NCBI RefSeq assembly: GCF_001187505.1
Contig: NZ_CP012150.1
Location: 4,588,001-4,652,000 of the forward strand
DNA from: Mycolicibacterium goodii
GTDB lineage: Bacteria; Actinomycetota; Actinomycetes; Mycobacteriales; Mycobacteriaceae
Direction of reading: 5' to 3'
DNA length: 64,000 nt
Shown: positions 25,929 through 34,248 of the stretch, piece after piece
Numbering within the stretch: the stretch's first letter is position 1
Layout of the letters: each line of letters opens with the position of its first letter
Translations under genes and position numbers: made by a program
Notes under the pieces: generated by a model
What the model was told of the DNA's origin: nothing
What the model saw: the letters and a program-made list of their open reading frames with translations, nothing else
Databases searched by the model: none

Positions 25929-27335
25929 GTGCAGACCGTTTTCGATGCCGACGTGGACCCCGCTCTCGTCGACCGCGCGCTCGCCGCGACGACCTTCGGT
26001 TCGATGTGGCTCGACGTGCCGCGGCCCCAGTACCCGACGCTGACCCGGCCGGTCAGCTGCGACCTGGTGGTGATCGGCGGCGGTTACACCGGACTGTGGG
26101 CCGCGCTGCACGCCGCCCAACGCCACCCGGACCGGCGCATCGTGCTGATCGACGCGAACCGGATCGGCTGGGCGGCCTCCGGGCGCAACGGCGGCTTCGT
26201 CGACGCCAGCCTGACCCACGGCGCCGAGAACGGAAAATCGCGCTGGCCCAACGAGATCGAGAAGCTCGACGCGCTCGGGATGAAGAACCTCGACGGTATG
26301 CAGGCCGACATCGAACGACTTGGCCTCGATGCCGAGTGGCAGCGCACGGGCATGCTCACCGTGGCCACCGAACCGCACCAACGCGCGTGGCTGGCTGATG
26401 CGGCCGCGGCGGGCGAAGGGGTGTTCCTGGACACCGCGCAAGTGCGGGCACAGGTGAACTCACCGACATACGTGGCCGGGCTGTTCAGCGCGGACACCTG
26501 TGCGATCGTGCATCCGGCGAAACTGGCTTGCGAGCTGGCGCGGGCCTGCACCGAGGCCGGGGTGCAGATCTTCGAACACACCACCGCACACTCGATCAAC
26601 TCCGGCGGCGCGGCGCTGCGCATCGACACCGGTGGCACCGTGATCACCGCGCGGCAGGCCGTGTTGGCCACCAACGTGTTCCCGAGCCTGCTGCGGCGCA
26701 ACCGCTTCCACACGGTGCCGGTCTACGACTACGTGTTGGCGACCGAACCGCTGACCGCCGCGCAGCTCGACCGGATCGGCTGGCGGGGCAGGCAGGGTGT
26801 CGGCGACTGCGCCAACCAGTTCCACTACTACCGGCTCACCGTCGACAACCGCATCGTGTGGGGCGGCTACGACGCGATCTACCACTTCGGCCGCAAGGTC
26901 AAGGACGGCTACGAGGACCGGCCCGCCACCTACCGCAAGCTCGCGGCGCACTTCTTCCTGACGTTCCCGCAACTCGACGACGTGAGGTTCAGCCACCGTT
27001 GGGCCGGTGCGATCGACACCAACACCCGTTTCTGCGCGCACTGGGGCCTGGCCCGCAACGGACGGGTCGCCTACGTCAACGGGTTCACCGGTCTGGGCGT
27101 CGCAGCAACCCGTTTCGCGGCCGACGTCTGCCTGGACCTGCTCGACGGCCGCAGCACCGAACGCACCGAACTGGAAATGGTGCGCAAGCGGCCGTTACCG
27201 TTTCCGCCGGAGCCGTTGGCAAGCATCGGAATCCAGGCGACACGCTGGTCGCTCGACCGCGCCGACCACGCTGCTGGCAAACGAAATCTCTTCCTTCGTA
27301 CGCTCGACGCGCTGGGGCTCGGTTTCGATTCCTGA
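25929..27335 (+). CDS. FAD-dependent amine/amino-acid oxidoreductase (DAO/PuuB-like)
   Basis: 468 aa. The FAD-binding motif VVIGGGYTGLWAALHAA is at about residues 47-63, followed by GWAASGRNGGFVDAS, the signature of gamma-glutamylputrescine oxidase-like proteins of the DAO family. The C-terminus has VNGFTGLGVAATRFAADV, which contacts FAD. A role in polyamine or amino-acid oxidation is inferred from the family alone. TAGTCT at 25916-25921 is seven bases before GTG 25929, fitting a leaderless start. The 155 bases downstream to the lectin gene include an 18-base near-palindrome (27393-27410). Confidence 0.88.
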   Translation: MQTVFDADVDPALVDRALAATTFGSMWLDVPRPQYPTLTRPVSCDLVVIGGGYTGLWAALHAAQRHPDRRIVLIDANRIGWAASGRNGGFVDASLTHGAENGKSRWPNEIEKLDALGMKNLDGMQADIERLGLDAEWQRTGMLTVATEPHQRAWLADAAAAGEGVFLDTAQVRAQVNSPTYVAGLFSADTCAIVHPAKLACELARACTEAGVQIFEHTTAHSINSGGAALRIDTGGTVITARQAVLATNVFPSLLRRNRFHTVPVYDYVLATEPLTAAQLDRIGWRGRQGVGDCANQFHYYRLTVDNRIVWGGYDAIYHFGRKVKDGYEDRPATYRKLAAHFFLTFPQLDDVRFSHRWAGAIDTNTRFCAHWGLARNGRVAYVNGFTGLGVAATRFAADVCLDLLDGRSTERTELEMVRKRPLPFPPEPLASIGIQATRWSLDRADHAAGKRNLFLRTLDALGLGFDS

Positions 27336-27490
27336 CGGCGTGTTGCCCATCTACCAGCGGAATTCGCGCCCGCAGCGCCCAGGAAACTTTTCGGCGAGTT
27401 CGAATTCGCCCGAGCGGAATACCACACAAGCAAAGCTTCGGTGGGTAGGCTCGTTCGGGTCAGATGAACCGATGAAAAGGAGAGTTTGAG

Positions 27491-28126
27491 GTGGGGGACA
27501 CACTGACCGAAGGCCAGAAGCTGGAGCGAGGGGGGTCGCTGACGTCGAACAACGGCGCGTACACGCTGACGTTGCAGGACGACGGCAACCTGGTGCTGTA
27601 CGCCCGCGACAAGGCGGTGTGGTCGACGGGCACCAACGGCCAGGACGTGGTGCGCGCCGAGGTGCAGACCGACGGCAACTTCGTTCTCTACACATCCGAG
27701 AAACCGGTGTGGCATTCGGACACCAAGGGCAAGAAGGACGTCAAGCTCGTTCTGCAGGACGACCGGAACCTGGTGCTGTACGCCAAGGACGGCCCGGCGT
27801 GGTCGTCGAAGACCGACACCACCGAGCCGCCGCCACCGGCGCCTGCGGAGCCGGCTCCCGAACCCGCGGCGGCCGCACCGGCTCCCGAACCCGCGGCCGC
27901 ACCGCCTCCCGAGACGGCTCCGGAACCGGCCGCGCCGCCGCCACCGCCGCCGCCACCGCCCGCCCCGCCGGCACCCCGCACCTACACCGTGGTGTCCGGT
28001 GACACCTTGTGGGCGATCGCGGAGCGGTTCTACGGCGACGGCAGCAAGTATCAGCAGATCGCCAATGCCAGCGGGATCTCCAACCCTGACCTGATTCACC
28101 CCGGCCAGGTGTTGACGATCCCCTGA
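27491..28126 (+). CDS. Bulb-type mannose lectin fused to a LysM domain
   Basis: 211 aa. Residues 1-110 form a bulb-type (monocot mannose-binding) lectin with three sugar-site repeats spaced exactly 30 residues apart: QDDGNLVLY (29), QTDGNFVLY (59) and QDDRNLVLY (89). A Pro/Ala/Glu linker (about 112-162, ending in nine consecutive prolines) leads to a LysM domain (163-211: YTVVSGDTLWAIAERFYG). LysM binds peptidoglycan. There is no signal peptide, which is odd for cell-wall and sugar binding domains. GTG 27491 follows AAGGAG. It appears to be the lectin characterised in M. smegmatis as MSMEG_3662; that match is from memory. Confidence 0.94.
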   Translation: MGDTLTEGQKLERGGSLTSNNGAYTLTLQDDGNLVLYARDKAVWSTGTNGQDVVRAEVQTDGNFVLYTSEKPVWHSDTKGKKDVKLVLQDDRNLVLYAKDGPAWSSKTDTTEPPPPAPAEPAPEPAAAAPAPEPAAAPPPETAPEPAAPPPPPPPPPAPPAPRTYTVVSGDTLWAIAERFYGDGSKYQQIANASGISNPDLIHPGQVLTIP

Positions 28127-28183
28127 CCTGCGAGGAAGCCGTACTTCAGTACCAGAAGACCTACCAGGAGAAGTACGCGAAAG

Positions 28184-28215
28184 CGGCGGCTCGGACCCCT
28201 TGGTCCGAGCCGCCG
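28184..28215 (+). terminator. Strong stem-loop after the lectin gene
   Basis: CGGCGGCTCGGACC (28184-28197), loop CCTT, GGTCCGAGCCGCCG (28202-28215): a perfect 14-bp stem, 58 bases after the lectin stop. No U-tract follows, the usual form in mycobacteria. It isolates the lectin gene from the protease gene. Confidence 0.7.
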
Positions 28216-28315
28216 TCTGCTGTCCGGCCGGTCCGGCATCACCATTCGCAGGCGCAACATCCGCCTCACCGGTACGCTGTGAAGATAACGACACCGCAAA
28301 CGAACGGAGACGACT

Positions 28316-29014
28316 GTGCGTCAGTTGTTATCTCACACGTTGCGGGCACTGCCGGTGTTCTTCATGATGGCAGCGCTTTCCGCCTGGCCCTCGCACGCGG
28401 ACCCGGGAGTGCAGGTCTTCCCCGGTATGGAGATACGGCAGGACAGTAATCTCTGCACCATCGGTTTCGTCGATCCCGTCGCCCGGGTCGCGTTCACCGC
28501 GGGGCACTGCCGGGGCAGCGGTTCGGTCGGTGACCGCAACGGGAACGTCATCGGCATGCAGGCCGCCTTCCACGACAACACCCCCAACGGGGCCACCGTG
28601 GACACCAACCACGTGATCTCGGACTGGGAAACCATCCAACTCACCGGTGACGTCGGGATCAACCCGGTGCTGCCGACCGGACGGGTCCTGACGGAGGATC
28701 CCGGCATCGGCGCGGCGCCCGGTATGCCGGTGTGCCACTTCGGCGTTGTCACCGGCGAGAGCTGCGGCACCGTCGAGGCGGTCAACAACGGATGGTTCAC
28801 GATGGCCAACGGTGTGGTGAGCGCGCGTGGCGATTCCGGCGGGCCGGTCTACACGGTCACCCCCGACGGGCGCGCCGTGATCATCGGCCTGTTCAACAGC
28901 ACCTGGGGCCAGTACCCGGCCGCGGTGTCCTGGTCCAGCGTGAGCGGGCAGGCCCGCCACACCATCGTGCAGGCCTCGGCAAATCCGGCGGATCTGGTTG
29001 TGCAGCAGCCGTAA
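28316..29014 (+). CDS. Secreted trypsin-like serine protease (Rv1815-like)
   Basis: 232 aa. A signal peptide covers about residues 1-28 (cleavage after SHA). The chymotrypsin fold is shown by TAGHC (His64), a candidate catalytic Asp103 in NHVISDWETI, and RGDSGGPVY (Ser174). Cysteines at 47/65 and 140/150 could form two disulfides. It closely resembles M. tuberculosis Rv1815. GTG 28316 follows GGAG. The peptide target is unknown. Gene position between erg3-like and TetR genes matches the Rv1814-Rv1816 order, interrupted here by four accessory genes. Confidence 0.92.
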   Translation: MRQLLSHTLRALPVFFMMAALSAWPSHADPGVQVFPGMEIRQDSNLCTIGFVDPVARVAFTAGHCRGSGSVGDRNGNVIGMQAAFHDNTPNGATVDTNHVISDWETIQLTGDVGINPVLPTGRVLTEDPGIGAAPGMPVCHFGVVTGESCGTVEAVNNGWFTMANGVVSARGDSGGPVYTVTPDGRAVIIGLFNSTWGQYPAAVSWSSVSGQARHTIVQASANPADLVVQQP

Positions 29015-29018
29015 TCGT

Positions 29019-29462
29019 TCATCTCGACTCGACGAGCGCGAATACCGGGATGTGCGGCGCTGCCGCGCGCAACTGTTCGGGTGACGAGTCCGGCGTCAGA
29101 TCGGCCATGTGGCCCTTGACCTCCCAGTACCACCTGTCGATATAGCGCTTGAGCAGCGTGGGTTTCGCGTCGTCGGCGATCTCACGGACCTTCGCCGCCC
29201 GGCGCCCCCAGCGCGGTCCCACCTCGACGACGCCCGCGACCCGCGCATTGCGGACCCACTCGGTCTCGCCGCGTGGCGCGACGACGTACCGCGTGCTGTC
29301 GACGGTCAGCAGGTTGACCACCACGCTGTGGAGCTTGCCGGTGCGCCTGCCGCGCACCCGCAGCGCCGTCGAACCGGCGATGCTGATCCCGTGTTCGGCC
29401 AGTCGCCGGATGAGTGCGTTCCCCGCACGGGCCAGCGGTCCCGGTGCGTCGTACCTCGCCAT
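29019..29462 (-). CDS. Deazaflavin (F420)-dependent nitroreductase-like protein (DUF385)
   Basis: 147 aa. The split-barrel core has LRVRGRRTGKLHSVVVNLL and RYVVAPRGETEWVRNARVAG, typical of the Ddn/DUF385 family that binds coenzyme F420 or related flavins. F420 enzymes reduce quinones, nitroimidazoles or act as antioxidants. The start ATG 29462 has GGAAGGAA upstream. It is divergent from the TetR gene, with direct repeats in the 100-base gap, so the TetR may control it. Its stop is five bases from the protease stop (convergent). Cofactor identity is inferred from the family. Confidence 0.88.
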   Translation of the reverse strand: MARYDAPGPLARAGNALIRRLAEHGISIAGSTALRVRGRRTGKLHSVVVNLLTVDSTRYVVAPRGETEWVRNARVAGVVEVGPRWGRRAAKVREIADDAKPTLLKRYIDRWYWEVKGHMADLTPDSSPEQLRAAAPHIPVFALVESR

Positions 29463-29485
29463 GAGCTGTTCCTTCCAAACGTGAT

Positions 29486-29550
29486 CAGTGCTCTCGTTTC
29501 AGGGTGGCACGGCGCCCGGCGAAATTCAAGAGCAGTGATCTCGTTTCTGG
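29486..29550. promoter_or_regulatory. Direct repeat in the divergent reductase/TetR promoter
   Basis: CAGTGCTCTCGTTTCAGG at 29486-29503 and CAGTGATCTCGTTTCTGG at 29533-29550 agree at 16 of 18 bases. They lie 47 bases apart between the DUF385 gene and the TetR gene. They are candidate binding sites for the TetR itself. Confidence 0.5.
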
Positions 29551-29562
29551 CACACTGGCCGC

Positions 29563-30252
29563 ATGGGTAAGCGTCAGGAGAGTCGCGAGCGCATCGAGGC
29601 GGCGATCATCGAGATCGGCAGGCGCCACCTGGTGACCGAGGGTGCGGCCGGGTTGTCGCTGCGGGCCGTCGCGCGTGACCTCGGCATGGTGTCGTCGGCC
29701 GTCTACCGGTACGTCGCGGGCCGCGACGAGTTGCTCACGCTGCTCGTCGTGGACGCCTACACCGAGCTCGCCCGGGCCGTCACAGATGCCGTCACAGATG
29801 CCGTCACCCGCGCCGGCGACTGGGTGTCCCGGATCCGGGCCATCGCGCACGCGACCCGGGACTGGGCGCTCGATCAGCCCGCGCGCTGGGCGCTGCTGTA
29901 CGGAAGCCCGGTGCCCGGTTACCACGCCCCGGCCGAGCGCACCGTCGTGCCCGGTACCCGGGTGGTCGCCGCGCTGTTCGACGCAGTGGCCCAAGGCATC
30001 GCCGAAGGGGCGGTCCCGGCTTCCGAAACGGCCGTCCCGCAACCCCTTTCCGGCGACTTCGCGCGACTGCGGACCGAGTTCGGGTTCGCCGGTGACGACG
30101 CCACCCTGGTCAGGTGCTTCGCGCTGTGGGCCGGACTGATCGGGGCGGTCAGCCTCGAGGTGTTCGGCCAGTACGGTCCGGACACCCTCACCGATCCGTG
30201 TCAGCTGTTCGACCTGCAGATCGGATCGCTCATCGACACGTTGAGAAACTAG
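29563..30252 (+). CDS. TetR-family regulator with C-terminal WHG-type domain (Rv1816-like)
   Basis: 229 aa. The N-terminal TetR helix-turn-helix spans residues 10-56 (GAAGLSLRAVARDLGMVSSAVYRYVAGRDELL). The ligand domain carries WALLYGSPVPGY, the mark of the WHG/TetR_C_13 type found in Rv1816. An in-frame tandem repeat of 12 bases encodes VTDAVTDAVT at residues 72-81. It is divergent from the F420-type reductase-like gene and ends inside a KstR-type operator. Its ligand is unknown; direct repeats in its own promoter region suggest autoregulation. Confidence 0.92.
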   Translation: MGKRQESRERIEAAIIEIGRRHLVTEGAAGLSLRAVARDLGMVSSAVYRYVAGRDELLTLLVVDAYTELARAVTDAVTDAVTRAGDWVSRIRAIAHATRDWALDQPARWALLYGSPVPGYHAPAERTVVPGTRVVAALFDAVAQGIAEGAVPASETAVPQPLSGDFARLRTEFGFAGDDATLVRCFALWAGLIGAVSLEVFGQYGPDTLTDPCQLFDLQIGSLIDTLRN

Positions 30253-30290
30253 AACACGTTCTAGCCATCGCCGCGGGTCGGGGATATCCT
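30249..30290 (+). promoter_or_regulatory. KstR-type operator and -10 of the VOC/flavoprotein operon
   Basis: CTAGAAC-AC-GTTCTAG (30249-30264) is a perfect 7-bp inverted repeat. Its core matches the published KstR consensus TNNAACNNGTTNNA at every fixed base. TATCCT at 30285-30290 is six bases before GTG 30297, so the operator lies around -40 to -25 of a probable leaderless promoter. It overlaps the TetR stop codon. Confidence 0.75.
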
Positions 30291-30296
30291 CATGGC

Positions 30297-30791
30297 GTGC
30301 CGGATCAGACACCTGTCCAGATTGCCTGGGTGACCCGGGAGCTGGACGCGACCGAGCGGGCGCTGACCACCCTGCTGGGCGCGCGCCGCTGGATCCGCAT
30401 GCCCGCGGTCCACTTCGGCCCCGATACCTGCACTCACCGCGGCCGGCCCGCGGACTTCACCGCAGACATCGCGCTGAGCTACGCCGGTGACACCCAGCTC
30501 GAGCTGATCGCGCCGGTGCACGGCGACAGCGTGTACACCGAATTCCTGGACCGCTGCGGCCCCGGCCTGCACCACGTGTGCGTCGAGGCGCCCGACACCG
30601 AGGCGTTCGACCGACGACTGCGCGAGGCGGACCGCGACGGGACACCCGCGGTGTGCCACGGCGAGTTGGCGGGCGGCATGCGCTTCGCGTACCTGTCCGC
30701 CGCGGAGGCCAGCGTGCCGTACCTGGAAATCGCCTACTTCCCGCCCGAGATCCGGGCGTTCTTCGACTACGTGAAACAGGAGCAGCAGTGA
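30297..30791 (+). CDS. VOC/glyoxalase-fold protein
   Basis: 164 aa. The vicinal oxygen chelate fold shows as VQIAWVTRELDATERAL (first module) and LHHVCVEAPDTEAFDRRLREA followed by YLEIAYFPPEIRAFF (second). Metal-ligand candidates are His and Glu in LHHVC and YLEIAY. VOC proteins are dioxygenases, epimerases, isomerases or resistance proteins; which applies here is open. GTG 30297 is probably the transcription start. The stop overlaps the flavoprotein start (GTGA), so the two are one operon behind a KstR-type site, hinting at steroid or related lipid catabolism. Confidence 0.87.
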   Translation: MPDQTPVQIAWVTRELDATERALTTLLGARRWIRMPAVHFGPDTCTHRGRPADFTADIALSYAGDTQLELIAPVHGDSVYTEFLDRCGPGLHHVCVEAPDTEAFDRRLREADRDGTPAVCHGELAGGMRFAYLSAAEASVPYLEIAYFPPEIRAFFDYVKQEQQ

Positions 30792-32263
30792 ACGAGATCC
30801 CCGACGTTGTCAACGCCGTCGATGTCGAGGCCTGGTCCGACGAAGCTGATGTCGTGGTGATCGGCTTCGGCATCGCGGGCGGCTGCGCGGCCGTCAGCGC
30901 CGCGGCCGCGGGCGCGCGGGTCCTGGTCCTGGAACGTGCCGCCGCCGCGGGCGGCACCACGGCGATGGCGGGCGGGCACTTCTACCTCGGTGGCGGCACC
31001 GCCGTCCAACGGGCCACCGGGCACGACGACACCCCCGAGGAGATGTACAAGTACCTCGTCGCGGTCGCCAAGGATCCCGACCACGCCAAGATCCGCGCAT
31101 ACTGCGACGGCAGCGTCGAGCACTTCGACTGGCTGGAATCCCTCGGGTTCGAGTTCGAGCGCACGTTCTACCCAGGCAAGGTCGTGGTGCCGCCCGGCAC
31201 CGAAGGACTGTCCTACACCGGCAACGAGAAGGTGTGGCCGTTCTGCGAACAGGCCAAGCCCGCCCCGCGCGGCCACTCGGTTCCGGTACCCGGCGAGCTC
31301 GGCGGCGCCGCGATGGTGATCGATCTGCTGCTCAAGCGCGCCGAGGAACTCGGCGTCGAGATCCGCTACGAGCACGGCGCCACCAACCTCGTCGTCGACG
31401 ACGCGGCCGTGGTCGGGGTGAAGTGGAAGCACTTCGGCGAAACCGGTTGTGTCAAGGCCAAATCGGTGATCGTCGCCGCGGGGGGATTCGCGATGAACCC
31501 GGAGATGGTCGCGCGGTACACGCCGGCCCTCGGCGCCAAGCGCAAGACCAAGCACCACGGCGAGGTCGAGCCGTACATCCTGGGCAACCCCAACGACGAC
31601 GGCCTGGGCATCCGGCTCGGCGTGTCGGCGGGCGGGGTGGCCAGGGACATGGACCAGCTGTTCATCACCGCTGCCGCCTACCCGCCGGAGATCCTGCTGA
31701 CCGGGATCATCGTCAACAACCGCGGCGAACGGTTCGTCGCCGAGGACTCCTACCATTCGCGCACATCGGCGTTCGTGCTCGAACAACCCGATCAGGAGGC
31801 CTACCTGATCGTCGACGAGGCCCACATGGAGATGCCCGCCATGCCGCTGATCAAGTTCATCGACGGCTACGAGACGATCGACGAGATGGCCACCGCGCTT
31901 GGCATCCCTGCCGACAAGCTCACCGCAACGCTGCAGCGGTACAACGACAATGCCGAGCGCGGTGCGGACCCGGACTTCCACAAGGACCCTGCGTACGTCG
32001 CAGCGCAGGACAAGGGCCCGTGGGCGGTGTTCGACCTGTCGCTGGGGCGCGCGATGTACTCCGGCTTCACGATGGGCGGCCTCACGGTGTCGATCGACGG
32101 CGAGGTGCTGCGCGAGGACGGCAGCGTCGTCCCCGGCCTGTACGCCGCGGGGGCATGCGCCGCCAACATCGCCCAGGACGGCAAGGGGTACGCCAGCGGC
32201 ACCCAGCTCGGCGAGGGGTCGTTCTTCGGCAGGCGGGCGGGCGCACACGCCGCGACCCGGTGA
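30788..32263 (+). CDS. FAD-binding flavoprotein of the fumarate reductase/ketosteroid dehydrogenase family (Rv1817-like)
   Basis: 491 aa. The FAD motif VVIGFGIAGGCAAVSAAAAG is at about residues 23-42, then GGTTAMAGGHFYLGGGT. The C-terminus has GLYAAGACAANIAQDGKGYASGTQLGEGSFFGRRAG, which closes the FAD site. The family includes 3-ketosteroid-1-dehydrogenases, fumarate reductases and related desaturases. It resembles M. tuberculosis Rv1817, whose reaction is not established. The GTG start overlaps the VOC stop by four bases, and the operon carries a KstR-type operator. Its stop abuts the convergent ABC transporter gene without a spacer base. Confidence 0.9.
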   Translation: MNEIPDVVNAVDVEAWSDEADVVVIGFGIAGGCAAVSAAAAGARVLVLERAAAAGGTTAMAGGHFYLGGGTAVQRATGHDDTPEEMYKYLVAVAKDPDHAKIRAYCDGSVEHFDWLESLGFEFERTFYPGKVVVPPGTEGLSYTGNEKVWPFCEQAKPAPRGHSVPVPGELGGAAMVIDLLLKRAEELGVEIRYEHGATNLVVDDAAVVGVKWKHFGETGCVKAKSVIVAAGGFAMNPEMVARYTPALGAKRKTKHHGEVEPYILGNPNDDGLGIRLGVSAGGVARDMDQLFITAAAYPPEILLTGIIVNNRGERFVAEDSYHSRTSAFVLEQPDQEAYLIVDEAHMEMPAMPLIKFIDGYETIDEMATALGIPADKLTATLQRYNDNAERGADPDFHKDPAYVAAQDKGPWAVFDLSLGRAMYSGFTMGGLTVSIDGEVLREDGSVVPGLYAAGACAANIAQDGKGYASGTQLGEGSFFGRRAGAHAATR

Positions 32264-34225
32264 TCAGGACTGCCCGGCGCCGTCGGGGACCGCGGTGAGC
32301 TCCCAGCGCCCGTCGCCGAGCAGCGCAAGCCGCCGGTCGTGATGGCGGTTGACGCTGTCGCGGTGACTCACCGAGACGACGATCGTTTCCGGAAGCTGGC
32401 TGCGCAGAGCCGAATACAGGGCGAACTCCTGACCCGCGTCGAGCGCCGAGGTGGCCTCGTCGAGGAACACCGCACGCGGCCGGGCGAGCAGTATCCGCGC
32501 GAACGCGATGCGTTGTTGTTCGCCGGGGGAGAGCACCTTCGCCCAGTCCGCGACGGTGTCCAACCGCGACCCCAGGTGGCCCAGGGTGACCGCGTCGAGC
32601 GCGGCGCGGATCGTGGTGTCGTCGAACGTATCCGGGGGCGACGGATAGGACACCACGCTGCGCAGATCGCCCAGTGGCGCATAGGGCAACTGCGACAGGA
32701 ACATCACGCTGTAGCGATCGGTGCCGGGGCCGGTGCCGGCCAGGGGATCGGTGTGGCCCGGAAACCGCACCGTCCCAGCGCTGTACGGCCACAGCTGCGC
32801 GAGGCTGCGCAGCATGGTCGTCTTGCCGGTGCCCGACGAACCGGTGATCACCAGCCAGTCGCCCGGGGTCAATCGCATGTCGAGATCGTCGAGCAGGACA
32901 TCGCCCGACGGGGAACGCACCTCGAGGCCCTCGAGCTCGACGCCACCGTCGGCACTGAGTCCCGCCTCCAGACGCGGTAGCGCCCTTGCCTGTTCGTTCG
33001 CGGTGAGCAGCCCGTCGAGCCGGATGATCGCGGCGCGGTAACCGGCGAACGCGTCGTACACCGAACGGAAGAAGCTCAGCGAGCTCTGCACCCTGGCGAA
33101 TGCGCCCGAGGACTGCGTGACGTCGCCGAGCTGCAGCTCGCCTGCGAACAACCGGGGCGCCTGCACGATCAACGGGAGCGGTTCGATGATCTGGTTGATG
33201 GAGCGGTTCCACCCCAGGAACGCCACGCCACGCAGCACCAGCCTGCGGTAGTTGGTGATGATGCGGGCGAATCGGGTTGCCAGCGTGGCACGTTCGGTGC
33301 GTTCACCGCGGTAGAAGCTGACGGCCTCGGCCGCGTCGCGGATCCGCACCAGCGCGTACCGGAACGCGGCGTTGGTCAACTCGTTGCGGAACGTCAGGCG
33401 GATGATCGGCCTGCCGATCCAGAACGCGATGACCGTGGTGACCGCGACCCACAGCAGCGCGATCCAGAACAGGGCCTTGGGGACGGTGACGCCGAGGATC
33501 GTCAACGGCCCGGCGAGATTCCACAGGATCGGGGTGAACGCGACCACCGAGATGATCGAGTACACCGAACCGAACAGCAGGGTCTGTGACGTCGCGACCG
33601 TCGGCGTGTTGGTCTCGGGCCCGGTGCCGGTCGTGAAGATGTCGATGTCGGTCTGGATGCGCTGATCCGGGTTGTCGACGGGCTCACCGTCGAACGTGCC
33701 CAGGAACCGGCCGCGGTAGTAGGCACGGTCGTCGAGCCAGTCGCCGGTGAGCCGGTCGGTGAGCCACACCCGCCAGCGAATGATGAAGTACTGCATGAGA
33801 TACAGGTCGAGCAGCGTGCGGGTGATATCGGCCGCGACGAGCAGCCCGAAGATCACGATCGACTTCCAGAACCCCGCGATGCCGGAGTCCCGCACCGCGT
33901 CGTCGCCGGCGCCCGCACCCTCGAAGGCCACCTGCAGCGCGGTCGCCTGATCGTTGGCGTAATAGCTGAACAGCACGTCCATGCGTACCGACACCATGAC
34001 CGACAGCAGCAGCACGCCCAACAGCACCCACACCGGAATGCTCTGGCGTCCAACGAAATAACCCCCGCTGACCCGCCAGAACTGTCTGCCCCAGACGGTG
34101 TGGCGCGCGATCAGCACGAGCACCACCAGCAGCACGGCAGCTGCGATCACCCACCCCTTGGCGACCCAGACCAGCGACGCCAGGATCTCGTTGCCCCAGT
34201 CGAGTGACTGGGTGAACATCTCCAT
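32264..34225 (-). CDS. BacA/SbmA-type ABC transporter, copy 1 (Rv1819c-like)
   Basis: 653 aa fusion of a six-helix SbmA/BacA-type membrane domain (about 1-420) and an ATPase domain. Walker A is ITGSSGTGKT with Lys468, the signature is LSPGEQQR, and Walker B is AVFLDEATSALD. Rv1819c of M. tuberculosis, the same architecture, imports cobalamin and other hydrophilic compounds including peptides. [16 protein letters not shown] is shared with the tandem copy. It has its own leaderless-type promoter: TAAGTT (minus strand, 34237-34232) is six bases before ATG 34225. The spacer to the upstream copy is 23 bases. Confidence 0.93.
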   Translation of the reverse strand: MEMFTQSLDWGNEILASLVWVAKGWVIAAAVLLVVLVLIARHTVWGRQFWRVSGGYFVGRQSIPVWVLLGVLLLSVMVSVRMDVLFSYYANDQATALQVAFEGAGAGDDAVRDSGIAGFWKSIVIFGLLVAADITRTLLDLYLMQYFIIRWRVWLTDRLTGDWLDDRAYYRGRFLGTFDGEPVDNPDQRIQTDIDIFTTGTGPETNTPTVATSQTLLFGSVYSIISVVAFTPILWNLAGPLTILGVTVPKALFWIALLWVAVTTVIAFWIGRPIIRLTFRNELTNAAFRYALVRIRDAAEAVSFYRGERTERATLATRFARIITNYRRLVLRGVAFLGWNRSINQIIEPLPLIVQAPRLFAGELQLGDVTQSSGAFARVQSSLSFFRSVYDAFAGYRAAIIRLDGLLTANEQARALPRLEAGLSADGGVELEGLEVRSPSGDVLLDDLDMRLTPGDWLVITGSSGTGKTTMLRSLAQLWPYSAGTVRFPGHTDPLAGTGPGTDRYSVMFLSQLPYAPLGDLRSVVSYPSPPDTFDDTTIRAALDAVTLGHLGSRLDTVADWAKVLSPGEQQRIAFARILLARPRAVFLDEATSALDAGQEFALYSALRSQLPETIVVSVSHRDSVNRHHDRRLALLGDGRWELTAVPDGAGQS

Positions 34226-34248
34226 GGCGGAAACTTAGCCCGGCCTGC

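Noticed and set aside
27393..27410. Near-palindrome GGCGAGTTCGAATTCGCC between the DAO and lectin genes
   Set aside because: Sixteen of eighteen bases are symmetric, but position does not distinguish operator from weak terminator, and there is no U-tract or second copy.
28132..28190. Short frame reading EEAVLQYQKTYQEKYAKAA just after the lectin stop
   Set aside because: It looks peptide-like but has no start codon with a ribosome site and runs straight into the terminator stem; at most a remnant.
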